Origin: Lachnospiraceae bacterium
GTDB lineage: Bacteria > Bacillota > Clostridia > Lachnospirales > Lachnospiraceae
DNA: 64,000 bases
Assembly: GCA_024687305.1 (NCBI GenBank)
Contig: JAILEQ010000064.1
Location: 1 to 64,000, forward strand
Direction of reading: 5' to 3'
The notes under the pieces were generated by a model that saw nothing but the letters and a program-made list of their open reading frames with translations, searched no databases and was not told the DNA's origin. The position numbers and the translations under genes are program-made. Shown here piece by piece: positions 22,339-31,428 of the stretch. Numbering within the stretch: the stretch's first letter is position 1; every line of letters begins with the position of its first letter.

Positions 22339-23529
22339 ATGGCATCTCGTGAAGAGAAAAGAAACCTGGAAACCATTCCCGTTGGGTCGCTTGGGATCAT
22401 CCCACTTGAAGGCTGCAAGGAAATGGGAGCCAAAATTGACAGTTATCTTGTTAAATGGCGTGAAGAACGTGAAAACGAGCACAAAGAAAGTCTTGCGTTT
22501 TCGGGTTACATGCGCCCCTCTTACATTCTAAAAGCAAAGGTTCCGCGTTTCGGTTCGGGTGAAGCCAAAGGTCTCATCCTTGAATCGGTCAGAGGTACCG
22601 ATCTTTACCTTTTGGTAGACGTTTGCAACTATGCGCTTACCTACTCGATGGGTGGATTTGAAAATCATATGTCACCCGACGATCACTATCAGGATCTGAA
22701 AAGAATAATAGCGGCTGTGGGCGGTAAAGCGCGCAGGATCACCGTTATCATGCCTTTCTTATACGAAAGCAGACAGCATAAGAGAACTTCAAGAGAATCT
22801 CTCGACTGCGCAATGGCTCTTCAGGAGCTTACCGCCATGGGCGTTGACAACATCATCACATTTGATGCACACGACCCCAGAGTGCAGAATGCTATCCCGC
22901 TTCACGGTTTTGAAACGGTTCAGCCCGCTTACCAGTTCATTAAGGGCCTTTTAAAGAGCGAAAAGGATCTTTCGATCGATTCGGACCACATGATGGTCAT
23001 AAGCCCCGACGAAGGCGGTATGGGTCGTGCCATTTATCTCGCCAATGTCCTCGGACTTGATATGGGTATGTTCTATAAGCGCCGTGATTACACCCGCATC
23101 GTAAACGGAAGAAACCCTATCGTTGCTCACGAGTTCTTAGGCTCAAGCGTTGATGGAAAAGACGTTATCATCATGGATGACATGATATCTTCCGGCGAGA
23201 GCGTATTGGAAGTAGCCAACAATCTTAAGACAAGAAACGCAAATAAGATATTTGTCTGCGCTTCGTTCGGTCTTTTCACGAACGGCCTCGACAGATTCGA
23301 TAAAGCATTCAATGACGGCATAATCACAAAGGTACTTACCACAAACCTCATTTACCAGTCACCCGAACTTCTATCGAGACCCTGGTATGTATCGTGTGAC
23401 ATGAGCAAGTACATCGCTTACATTATCGATACACTTAATCACGATACTTCAATAAGCGACCTTCTCGATCCCGTTGAACGTATCCAGAAGGCAATAAACC
23501 GCTACAAAATGGGTGAAGACATTTCGTAA
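22339..23529 (+). CDS. prs: Ribose-phosphate pyrophosphokinase, divergent
   Basis: FDAHDPRVQNAIPLHGFE and VIIMDDMISSGESVLEVANNLK (PRPP-binding loop). Confidence 0.85.
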   Translation: MASREEKRNLETIPVGSLGIIPLEGCKEMGAKIDSYLVKWREERENEHKESLAFSGYMRPSYILKAKVPRFGSGEAKGLILESVRGTDLYLLVDVCNYALTYSMGGFENHMSPDDHYQDLKRIIAAVGGKARRITVIMPFLYESRQHKRTSRESLDCAMALQELTAMGVDNIITFDAHDPRVQNAIPLHGFETVQPAYQFIKGLLKSEKDLSIDSDHMMVISPDEGGMGRAIYLANVLGLDMGMFYKRRDYTRIVNGRNPIVAHEFLGSSVDGKDVIIMDDMISSGESVLEVANNLKTRNANKIFVCASFGLFTNGLDRFDKAFNDGIITKVLTTNLIYQSPELLSRPWYVSCDMSKYIAYIIDTLNHDTSISDLLDPVERIQKAINRYKMGEDIS

Positions 23530-23560
23530 AAAGAAAACGCGTATCACATGCAATAAAAAA

Positions 23561-23584
23561 AAGGACCGTCGGTCCTTTTTTTAT
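23561..23584. terminator. Bidirectional intrinsic terminator AAGGACC-gtc-GGTCCTT flanked by A7/T7
   Basis: Inverted repeat with poly-T on both strands, between convergent genes. Confidence 0.85.
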
Positions 23585-23590
23585 TGCTCT

Positions 23591-26125
23591 CTAAGAGTTC
23601 GGAACATATGTGATGAATTGATTTCCTTCATTTTCAAACATCTTTTCGGCTTCGTTTATTCCGATCTTGTACCAGTTGTTGTCGGGATCGAGAACCACTA
23701 TCGCCAGCTGATTGAAACCTATTATCAGATATGCCTTGTCGCTGTTTGTAAGCGCGAGTACCGGTATGTCTCTGTTTACGTAGTAAAGAATGCTATCCAG
23801 GCTGCATCCGGTAAGATCGAGCACGTTCTTTCCTTCAAGTCCGTCCTTTAAAACCGAAAGAACGGTATCACCTTTGCTCAAAAGATATTCGGAATTTCTT
23901 ACAACTCCCTCATATTCCATCATCCGGTCCATACACCATGCGGTACGATTCTTTTCTTCGGTAGAGACCGCATCAAACGAAAGAGCCATTATCTGATTTC
24001 TCAGATCCCTGTTCGCTCTGTACCAGACATAACATCCGGCGTCGTTCAACACCGTTCCGTAATTCGAATTGGCAAGATTGACGGCCATCGATTCTTTCGT
24101 ATATATACGCTGGAGTTTTCCCTTGTAATAAACATAGTAATGATTTTTCTCCGAAAGCGAATCGCCAAGGTAAAGCTCTTTGTTGCCTTCGTATATCGTC
24201 TGCTCGGGCGTAAGAAGGATCATCTTGCCTTTTGTATCGTGTAAGAACTTGATCCTGACTATCGTCTCGAAAGAATCGTCTACGGCGGTCTGAACTACGT
24301 TCTGACGCTCTTCACCGGGCTGATTGTTGGTCATGTAATCGTCATCGCAGGCATCGTAGCGCAAAATGTCACCGTCAAACTTCTTAACTCTGTACACCTT
24401 CAAAAGATTGTCGTTCAGATCGACTCCGGTCACATAAAAGCCTTTTTCTTCGTATGTCTTTAACAGTTCTCCGAATTCATTTTGTATCTTCAATATGTAC
24501 ATCGGGAAGATCGTTCTTCCCGTCGCATCCGTAAGCACATCCGTTTTGACACAAAGACCGTATATAAGATCTTCATTCATGAAAGCAAGAGGCTTTATAT
24601 ACTCTCCTTCAGGAGCGTTTATGGTCGTTATCTGCTCGGTATTCAAGTTCATTACCATAAGGTTTTCAGACGAGTTCACATCCTCGCCGTTCTGCCATAC
24701 GAGCATCGATTCCGAACGTGACACGGAGTACATGTTTTCCTCGAGATCTCTGACTATCTCTTCTATCTCCATTGAGTCTAAGTTTATGGAATAGATCGAT
24801 CGGTCTATCATAAAAAAGAATGTGTTATTTTTGTTTAAATATGCAAGCTCGTCCAGATCCTTTTCCACCATCTCGGGTGATTTGTTGGATGATATGAACA
24901 GCTTTTCTTCTATCGTGTTTGTAAGACCGTTATATTCGTAAAGTGTCATTCCCACTTTACCTTCGTACGTTCCGCGGTTCATGTACCCATATACCAAAAA
25001 CCAGACGCTTCCGGCCTCATCGGCCCGTAAAGTCTTAATCTTGTGAGACTGATTTAACGTACGCTTGTCAAAATTGTCACTGTCGTAAAAAGTAAAGAGC
25101 TTGGCAAGCTTGTTTTCGGATATGTTATATGAAAACAGTTTATTCTGATTAACGAAAGCAAAAATGTTTCCGTCTTCGCTTTCGGCCATTTCAACGTCGT
25201 AATCGGTTATACCGAGTGTGAACGTTCCTTCGTTTAACTCCGGATCGTTCTCGTTTGTTATCTCACCCATAGTTCTTTCGTAATCAAGAAGATAGATGGT
25301 GTCGGTAGTATATTTGATCCTGTAAAATTCACTGACAAAATACTTTCTTTCATTTTTGCCGTCCTTTATGCCCGCAATGTAATCGATGGTAAAGACAGCA
25401 GTCTCTATGTTGAGCTCTTTGAACGTTATCACAGGTTCCGTTATGTTATATACGGAAAGACCGGCAAATGCCAGCTGTTCCATAGAGCTGTGGATATTTA
25501 CATATGCGAGCGTCGTATTGTCACCCGTATAATTCGATTCCATATACTCCTTAAGGTCAGCGTTCGTTTCAACAGAGCGTTCCTTTTCATAGAAATCGGT
25601 TATGAAGGCAAGTTTTTCCCTTGCGCAGTACAAAGGGGCGTCAATGACACGCGTATGGAACATCACTTCCTGTCCCATGCCGGTGGTGACACATATCTGC
25701 ATGCAATATTCTTTGTAGGGATCGATAAGACCTTTGAAATTGACCGATGCCGAAAGAGAATAATCGTCTTCTTCGAAATCTGTTATCTCAATGTTCTCTA
25801 TAAGACGGCTTCCGTCGATACTTCTTAATTTAACGCTAACGTCTCTTATAAGAGCGTTATATTTTACTATTCGAAAAGAAACCCCTCTGTTGTCATCCAA
25901 AGGAGTTATGGAATCTCTTAACAAAGCAACATCCATATCCTGGGTATATCCGTGGAGTTCGTTTACCGTAGTGGCACCGACACTCATATACACCACCGGA
26001 AGAGTTGCCTTTTCCATGTTGTGAGTCGTATTAACGTTGCCCTTGTTCATAAAGTAACCCGAGATAAAGAGGGTTACGACAAAAGTAACAAGAGATGCGA
26101 TGATCTTTAATATCGTTCTCTTCAT
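23591..26125 (-). CDS. Membrane-anchored extracytoplasmic protein (844 aa) with a C-terminal degenerate C39-peptidase-like region
   Basis: N-terminal TM/signal anchor (ILKIIASLVTFVVTLFISGYFM), long beta-rich extracellular region, C-terminal VNRDIPVLALTNSDKAYLIIGFNQLAIVVLDPDNNWYKIG. Confidence 0.7.
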   Translation of the reverse strand: MKRTILKIIASLVTFVVTLFISGYFMNKGNVNTTHNMEKATLPVVYMSVGATTVNELHGYTQDMDVALLRDSITPLDDNRGVSFRIVKYNALIRDVSVKLRSIDGSRLIENIEITDFEEDDYSLSASVNFKGLIDPYKEYCMQICVTTGMGQEVMFHTRVIDAPLYCAREKLAFITDFYEKERSVETNADLKEYMESNYTGDNTTLAYVNIHSSMEQLAFAGLSVYNITEPVITFKELNIETAVFTIDYIAGIKDGKNERKYFVSEFYRIKYTTDTIYLLDYERTMGEITNENDPELNEGTFTLGITDYDVEMAESEDGNIFAFVNQNKLFSYNISENKLAKLFTFYDSDNFDKRTLNQSHKIKTLRADEAGSVWFLVYGYMNRGTYEGKVGMTLYEYNGLTNTIEEKLFISSNKSPEMVEKDLDELAYLNKNNTFFFMIDRSIYSINLDSMEIEEIVRDLEENMYSVSRSESMLVWQNGEDVNSSENLMVMNLNTEQITTINAPEGEYIKPLAFMNEDLIYGLCVKTDVLTDATGRTIFPMYILKIQNEFGELLKTYEEKGFYVTGVDLNDNLLKVYRVKKFDGDILRYDACDDDYMTNNQPGEERQNVVQTAVDDSFETIVRIKFLHDTKGKMILLTPEQTIYEGNKELYLGDSLSEKNHYYVYYKGKLQRIYTKESMAVNLANSNYGTVLNDAGCYVWYRANRDLRNQIMALSFDAVSTEEKNRTAWCMDRMMEYEGVVRNSEYLLSKGDTVLSVLKDGLEGKNVLDLTGCSLDSILYYVNRDIPVLALTNSDKAYLIIGFNQLAIVVLDPDNNWYKIGINEAEKMFENEGNQFITYVPNS

Positions 26126-26161
26126 AATCCAAATGCTTGCGAAATTATATTTAAATTTAAT

Positions 26162-27346
26162 TTATTGACGTTCGGTTTCCTTTTTATATTCGTTCAAAAG
26201 ACGTGTGAGAGTGATATCACAACCCGCTATTTCTCTAAGTTTGTCAAGCTTTTCATCGTCGCTTTTAACAGCCATCGATCGTTTCTTTACAGCTCTTATA
26301 AGAATGTTTTTCGGAGTGTGTTCCATGTCGATGAATTCCAAGACACTCGTATCATATCCCCACTGTTTTAAAAGATCGGCGCGTATCGCATCGGTAAACA
26401 CCGCACATAAACGATCTTTCAAGATACCGTATTGAAGTACGCCTTCAAGCTCTTTGCTCATTATATTCTTATTAAGTTCATGCTGGCAGCAGGGTACTGC
26501 CATTATTATCGACGCGTTCCAGGTTATTCCTTTAAACAGCGCATAGTCCGTTGCGGTATCGCATGCATGAAGCGAAATTACCATATCGACATTATTGTCG
26601 CTTGTGAAATGTTCGATGTCTCCCCGAATGAACTCAAGATGCTCATATCCGTATTTATTGCGCAATTTAGAGCAATTTTCGATCACATCCGGTTTAAGAT
26701 CAAGGCCGATCACACGGATACGCATGTTATTTTTGATCGCAAGAAAGTAATAAAGAGCAAATGTCAGATAAGACTTTCCGCACCCGAAATCAACGATAAC
26801 GGCTTCACGATCTTTCGGAAGTCTGTCCTTTACATCGGCTATAAATTCAAGATATCTGTTGATCTGCCTGAATTTATCGTATTTGGCCTTAACTATCATG
26901 CCCGACTTGGTCATTACGCCAAGGTCTTCAAGAAAAGGAACGTACTCACCCTCGGAAATGATGTAGTTTTTCTCTTTATTATGCGTCACCGACTGCTCTT
27001 TTGCCGTAACGGTCCTGTTAACACATACCGTTATATTTCCCTTTTTTCCCGCAAGAACAGTAAATCCCTCTGTCTTTGTCTCAAACAAAAGCTGTCTGTA
27101 ATCAGCGGGAAACACGCTCTTTGTCAAGTTTTTAAGCTGTTCGGCGTCAAGGTTTTCAAACACCTCGCGAACAGTCCTTTCTTCTTTGGAACCGGTCTGT
27201 CTTGTAACCTGATACATCCCTTTTCCTTTTATAACAACGGGACGCACCTTCATTTTTTGTGAAGATACGTCCTTGCCTGCTTTTGAAAAGACCATTCGTA
27301 TAAGATCGCCGTCGTCAATCTTTTTAAGTAATTCGTCGAATGTCAT
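26162..27346 (-). CDS. Class I SAM-dependent methyltransferase
   Basis: AVIVDFGCGKSYLTFALYYFLAI...RVIGLDLKPDVIENC; HNKEKNY motif. Confidence 0.85.
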   Translation of the reverse strand: MTFDELLKKIDDGDLIRMVFSKAGKDVSSQKMKVRPVVIKGKGMYQVTRQTGSKEERTVREVFENLDAEQLKNLTKSVFPADYRQLLFETKTEGFTVLAGKKGNITVCVNRTVTAKEQSVTHNKEKNYIISEGEYVPFLEDLGVMTKSGMIVKAKYDKFRQINRYLEFIADVKDRLPKDREAVIVDFGCGKSYLTFALYYFLAIKNNMRIRVIGLDLKPDVIENCSKLRNKYGYEHLEFIRGDIEHFTSDNNVDMVISLHACDTATDYALFKGITWNASIIMAVPCCQHELNKNIMSKELEGVLQYGILKDRLCAVFTDAIRADLLKQWGYDTSVLEFIDMEHTPKNILIRAVKKRSMAVKSDDEKLDKLREIAGCDITLTRLLNEYKKETERQ

Positions 27347-27496
27347 TGTTGTTAAAATTTCACCTGAAACGTCTTAATTGTCTGAAATATATATTCAATT
27401 TAACAAATTTATTTCCCGATTGGTGTATCTCGGTCACTGTTTTGTCGTTTTGCAAGTTTTCCGCCAAAACGTCGTTTTCCCTTGATCTTACGCCAT

Positions 27497-28690
27497 TTAG
27501 TAGAAGATATGACCACCAATCTGTGTTCCGCTCAGTCCCTCAATGGGGGTTCTAAAGTATACACAATTCCCTACATTTGAAAATCCGCTCATTGCTTCGT
27601 CTGCTGCCTTGTAACAGCTCGCCGTAGCTTTGTTTACAGAGAGTGCATAAGCAAGTCGACCGCTGCCGGCCGGCGAAAATTGGGACCTTTGATAGATAAC
27701 GCCCGATACCGTTGAGGGATATACGGGACTCAAAACTCGGTTTATAACTACCGATCCTACAGCCACCTGACCGTCATAAGGTTCACCGCCCGCCTCACAG
27801 TAAATAAGGTTTGCAAGAAGATATCTGTCTCCGTCATCAAACGATACTTCCGAGATATCTCGCCATACCGAATTGGCCGACAGCCTCGAGAGCCTCAATT
27901 CTTCTTCGTACTGCTTCTTTAAAGCCGCTATATCTTCCTGCTGCTTCTTTAGCAGTGCCTGTTCTTCCTGAATTAAAGCCTCATACTCGTCGATCTTCCC
28001 TGTATACTCCGTCACCTTGGCGGAAGTCTTGTTGATCACGACAATAACGTTGGCTTTCTCTTCTTCGGCTTCTTCTTTCAGAAGATTTAACTCTACGTTC
28101 TCGCTTTGAAGTCTGGCTTCAAGTTCTTCGACCTCAATACGATATTGCTGATATTCGTCGAACTTCTTCTTGTCGTAAGAAGCAAGCGCATCAACGTAGT
28201 TGCTTAAAGTGATGAGCTGTGAAAAGTTCTTTGCCTGAAACATTATCTCAAGATATAAAGTTTCGCTGTCTTCGTACATGAAACGTATACGTTTCATCAT
28301 TGCTTCGTACTGGACTTTTTCACGCTCTCTTGCGTCTTCAAGCTCTGCCTGCGTTTCTGCGATCTCCTGCTCCTTTTTCTCTATCTGATCGTAAAGATCG
28401 TCAAGATGAGCGCTTATCGTTTCAAGATCCGAATTCAGGCCGTTTAGTTCTTTTCGAAGAGATGACCTCTTTTTATCGAGGGAATCGAGATTCTGCTTTT
28501 CCTCATCGATCCTTTGTTCAGTTTCTTTTTTACCTTTCTCGGCTTCATCGATTTTTTCTTTCGTGGTCTTTGTAGCCTCAACATAGTAAGGCGTACTGTG
28601 TGCGGCCACGACGGCGATCAGGATGACGGCGAGAACTCTTCGGATTGTGTGTTTCAACCGCATTCTCCGTTTGTACCCGGCAGAAAGCAA
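27497..28690 (-). CDS. Secreted cell-wall hydrolase: coiled-coil N-terminus fused to SleB-type hydrolase domain
   Basis: Signal peptide, long Glu/Lys coiled coil, then LLANLIYCEAGGEPYDGQVAVGSVVINRVLSPVYP (SleB/Hydrolase_2). Confidence 0.88.
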   Translation of the reverse strand: MLSAGYKRRMRLKHTIRRVLAVILIAVVAAHSTPYYVEATKTTKEKIDEAEKGKKETEQRIDEEKQNLDSLDKKRSSLRKELNGLNSDLETISAHLDDLYDQIEKKEQEIAETQAELEDAREREKVQYEAMMKRIRFMYEDSETLYLEIMFQAKNFSQLITLSNYVDALASYDKKKFDEYQQYRIEVEELEARLQSENVELNLLKEEAEEEKANVIVVINKTSAKVTEYTGKIDEYEALIQEEQALLKKQQEDIAALKKQYEEELRLSRLSANSVWRDISEVSFDDGDRYLLANLIYCEAGGEPYDGQVAVGSVVINRVLSPVYPSTVSGVIYQRSQFSPAGSGRLAYALSVNKATASCYKAADEAMSGFSNVGNCVYFRTPIEGLSGTQIGGHIFY

Positions 28691-29185
28691 TTACAGATCG
28701 ATCTCGATCTTTCTGCCCGTTCTTTCGTATTTATAATACTCAACGCCGGCGGCATCGAGCATCATTTTCGAAGCTTTCGTGGAGGGAGTGTCGGCATATT
28801 TGTCGCTGTCATAGACTATCGTCTTTATCCCTGCCTGAATTATGGCTTTTGCACATTCGTTGCAAGGGAACAGCGAAACATATATCTTCGCCCCTTCAAG
28901 ACTTCCTCCCCGATAGTTAAGTATCGCATTAAGTTCACTGTGTGTTACGAAAGGATACTTGGTGTTAAGCGAATCGCCTTCTCTGTCCCAGGGAAATACA
29001 TCATCGGAACAGTTCTTCGGAAATCCGTTGTAACCCATGGAAAGTATCTTGTTATCGGGACTGACTATGCATGCGCCGACCTGTGTGTTGGGATCTTTTG
29101 ATCTCATGCCCGACAGCACCGATACACCCATAAAATATTCGTCCCACGAAATGTAATCGCTGCGTTTCACTCTGTTACCCTCCAA
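28691..29185 (-). CDS. dCMP/cytidine deaminase family (ComEB-like)
   Basis: SKDPNTQVGACIVSPD, HSELNAILN, LFPCNECAKAIIQAGI. Confidence 0.92.
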   Translation of the reverse strand: MEGNRVKRSDYISWDEYFMGVSVLSGMRSKDPNTQVGACIVSPDNKILSMGYNGFPKNCSDDVFPWDREGDSLNTKYPFVTHSELNAILNYRGGSLEGAKIYVSLFPCNECAKAIIQAGIKTIVYDSDKYADTPSTKASKMMLDAAGVEYYKYERTGRKIEIDL

Positions 29186-29207
29186 ATACTTTTATAGTCC
29201 CCAAAAC

Positions 29208-29837
29208 TTATTTTGTGCCGAAAATCCTGTCTCCCGCATCTCCGAGACCCGGAACGATATAAGCATGATCGTTAAGATGATCGTCCAAAGCGCCCACATA
29301 CATATCAACATCGGGATGTGCTTCTTTCATGCGTTCGATTCCTTCGGGCGCAGCGATGATGCACATGAAGTGTATCTTCTTGCAGCCTTTGTCTTTAAGC
29401 ATCTGAATGGCTGCTACGGATGAACCGCCCGTTGCGAGCATGGGATCTACTACAAATACTTCTCTTTCGTTGCAATCAGCGGGAAGTTTGCAATAATATT
29501 CAACCGGTTCATGAGTTTCGGGATCTCTGTAAAGACCGATGTGTCCGACTTTTGCGGTAGGAATGAGGGTGAGCATACCGTCTACCATACCAAGACCTGC
29601 TCTTAAAATGGGAACGATAGCCATCTTCTTACCTTTAAGTTCTTTTACCGTAGTCTTGCAGATGGGTGTCTCGATCTCCACGTCAGAAAGTTCAAGATCT
29701 CTTGTAGCTTCATAACAGATAAGCTGAGCGATCTCCGAGATCGTCTGTCTGAAATCCTTTGTACCCGTGTCCTTTCTTCTGATGTAACCGATCTTGTGCT
29801 GGATCAGCGGATGATCCATAACTACTACTTTTGCCAT
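29208..29837 (-). CDS. upp: Uracil phosphoribosyltransferase
   Basis: [36 protein letters not shown]. Confidence 0.96.
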   Translation of the reverse strand: MAKVVVMDHPLIQHKIGYIRRKDTGTKDFRQTISEIAQLICYEATRDLELSDVEIETPICKTTVKELKGKKMAIVPILRAGLGMVDGMLTLIPTAKVGHIGLYRDPETHEPVEYYCKLPADCNEREVFVVDPMLATGGSSVAAIQMLKDKGCKKIHFMCIIAAPEGIERMKEAHPDVDMYVGALDDHLNDHAYIVPGLGDAGDRIFGTK

Positions 29838-29852
29838 ATCGTCCTCCTGGTT

Positions 29853-30287
29853 TTACATTATATTATTGATCTTTGCTACTCTGCGTTTGTGTTTTTCTTC
29901 TTCCGAAAAAGGCGTATCCAGAAACGTATCCACTATCTCAAGTGCCTGAAGAGTACCTATCATACCGCCTCCCATGGCAAGCATGTTCGCGTCGTTGTGC
30001 TCTCTTGTAAGTCTTGCGGATGTTTTCTCCGAACAAAGTGCACATCTTACGCCCTTTATCTTATTGGCTACCATTGAGATGCCTATTCCGGTTGTGCAAA
30101 TAACGATACCTCTGTCACATTCTCCGGAACCCACCGCTTCTGCCGCGGGCTGTCCGAAATCGGGATAATCACATGAATTCATATCGTGTGTTCCAAAATC
30201 CTTGTACTCAAGTCCTCTCTTCTCCAGATGCTTTTTTACAGCTTCTTTAAGTTCAAATCCGCCGTGATCGCTTGCGATAGCTATCAT
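29853..30287 (-). CDS. rpiB: Ribose-5-phosphate isomerase B
   Basis: MIAIASDHGGFELKEAVKKHL, CTTGIGISMVANKIKGVRCAL. Confidence 0.96.
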   Translation of the reverse strand: MIAIASDHGGFELKEAVKKHLEKRGLEYKDFGTHDMNSCDYPDFGQPAAEAVGSGECDRGIVICTTGIGISMVANKIKGVRCALCSEKTSARLTREHNDANMLAMGGGMIGTLQALEIVDTFLDTPFSEEEKHKRRVAKINNIM

Positions 30288-30305
30288 ATCGTTTCTCCTT
30301 TTTCT

Positions 30306-31361
30306 TTATACTTTGAGAACGTGGTGTCCGGCTGCCTTCATGAGTCTGTTCATGGTGGCACATCCCACACCGGTCTCCTTAAATGCTTCCGAATATATGA
30401 CCTGCGCATCCTCGTCGTCAAGTTCACGCAATATTGCAAAAAGAAGCCGTGCCGCTTCATCCTCATTGTAAAATGAGCCTGCGCTCTTTATTAAAAAACG
30501 CTTGTCATATTTCGCTGTATTTTCAGCTGCCGCTATAACGGCAACTTTTTTACCTTCGATTATGTCTTTAGCTCCGAGTCGATTTATCGCATCGGCCACC
30601 TTGTCCGCGTCACCTTCGACTATCGTGAGCGGAGCATTGGGGGCATAGTGTCTGTATTTCATTCCCGGAGCTTTCGGAGCCACATCAGCGGCAGGTTCCT
30701 TTATTGCTCTGTCCCACAATACCTTTATACCCAGTGCCTTCGAAAGCATATCTTCCGTAATATAACCGGGTCTTAAGATCACGGGTGTTTCCTCTGTCAG
30801 ATCGACTATCGTGGATTCGAGTCCCACGAGCGAACGACCGCCGCACAGGATCATATCTATTCGCCCGTCCATATCTTCTATGACATATTTATCTTCTGTC
30901 GGGCTCGGTTTTCCCGAAAGGTTAGCACTGGGTGCAGCCACATATCCTCCCGCAGCCTTTATGAAGGCATTTGCGATCTTATCGGAAGGCATACGTACCG
31001 CAACCGTCGAAAGACCTCCTGTCGTTTCAAAGGGAACCGCATCCGACTTTTCAAATATCATTGTGAGAGGTCCCGGCCAGAAAACTTCAGCAAGGACATA
31101 AGCTTCTTTCGGTATATACTTTACGATCTTAGAAAGCGCTCCAAGGTCGGCTATGTGAACGATGAGCGGGTTGTCACTCGGACGTCCTTTTGCGGCATAT
31201 ATCTTTTTTGAAGACTCGGGATTGAGGGCATCTCCTCCGAGTCCGTAAACCGTCTCGGTAGGAAAAGCAACCAGTCCGCCGGCCTTTATAACATCCCCGG
31301 CTTCCCTTATAAGTGCTTCGTCTATATCGTTTTCTTCTACTCTTATTATCTTAGTATTCAC
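30306..31361 (-). CDS. ywlC: L-threonylcarbamoyladenylate synthase (Sua5/YwlC)
   Basis: GGLVAFPTETVYGLGGDALN, KGRPSDNPLIVHI, APKAPGMKYRHYAPNAPL (Sua5 C-domain). Confidence 0.95.
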   Translation of the reverse strand: MNTKIIRVEENDIDEALIREAGDVIKAGGLVAFPTETVYGLGGDALNPESSKKIYAAKGRPSDNPLIVHIADLGALSKIVKYIPKEAYVLAEVFWPGPLTMIFEKSDAVPFETTGGLSTVAVRMPSDKIANAFIKAAGGYVAAPSANLSGKPSPTEDKYVIEDMDGRIDMILCGGRSLVGLESTIVDLTEETPVILRPGYITEDMLSKALGIKVLWDRAIKEPAADVAPKAPGMKYRHYAPNAPLTIVEGDADKVADAINRLGAKDIIEGKKVAVIAAAENTAKYDKRFLIKSAGSFYNEDEAARLLFAILRELDDEDAQVIYSEAFKETGVGCATMNRLMKAAGHHVLKV

Positions 31362-31403
31362 ACCATTTCCATTATATCATTATTTGAAAATTCTGTACAC
31401 GAA

Positions 31404-31426
31404 AATGGGGCTTTAAAAGCCCCATT
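31404..31426 (-). terminator. Intrinsic terminator AATGGGGCTT...AAGCCCCATT
   Basis: 10-bp arms directly downstream of the GH18 gene stop (minus strand). Confidence 0.7.
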
Positions 31427-31428
31427 GT

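Noticed and set aside
26432-27262. 276-aa plus-strand ORF opposite the methyltransferase
   Set aside because: Antisense shadow ORF; the minus-strand frame contains clear SAM-methyltransferase motifs.
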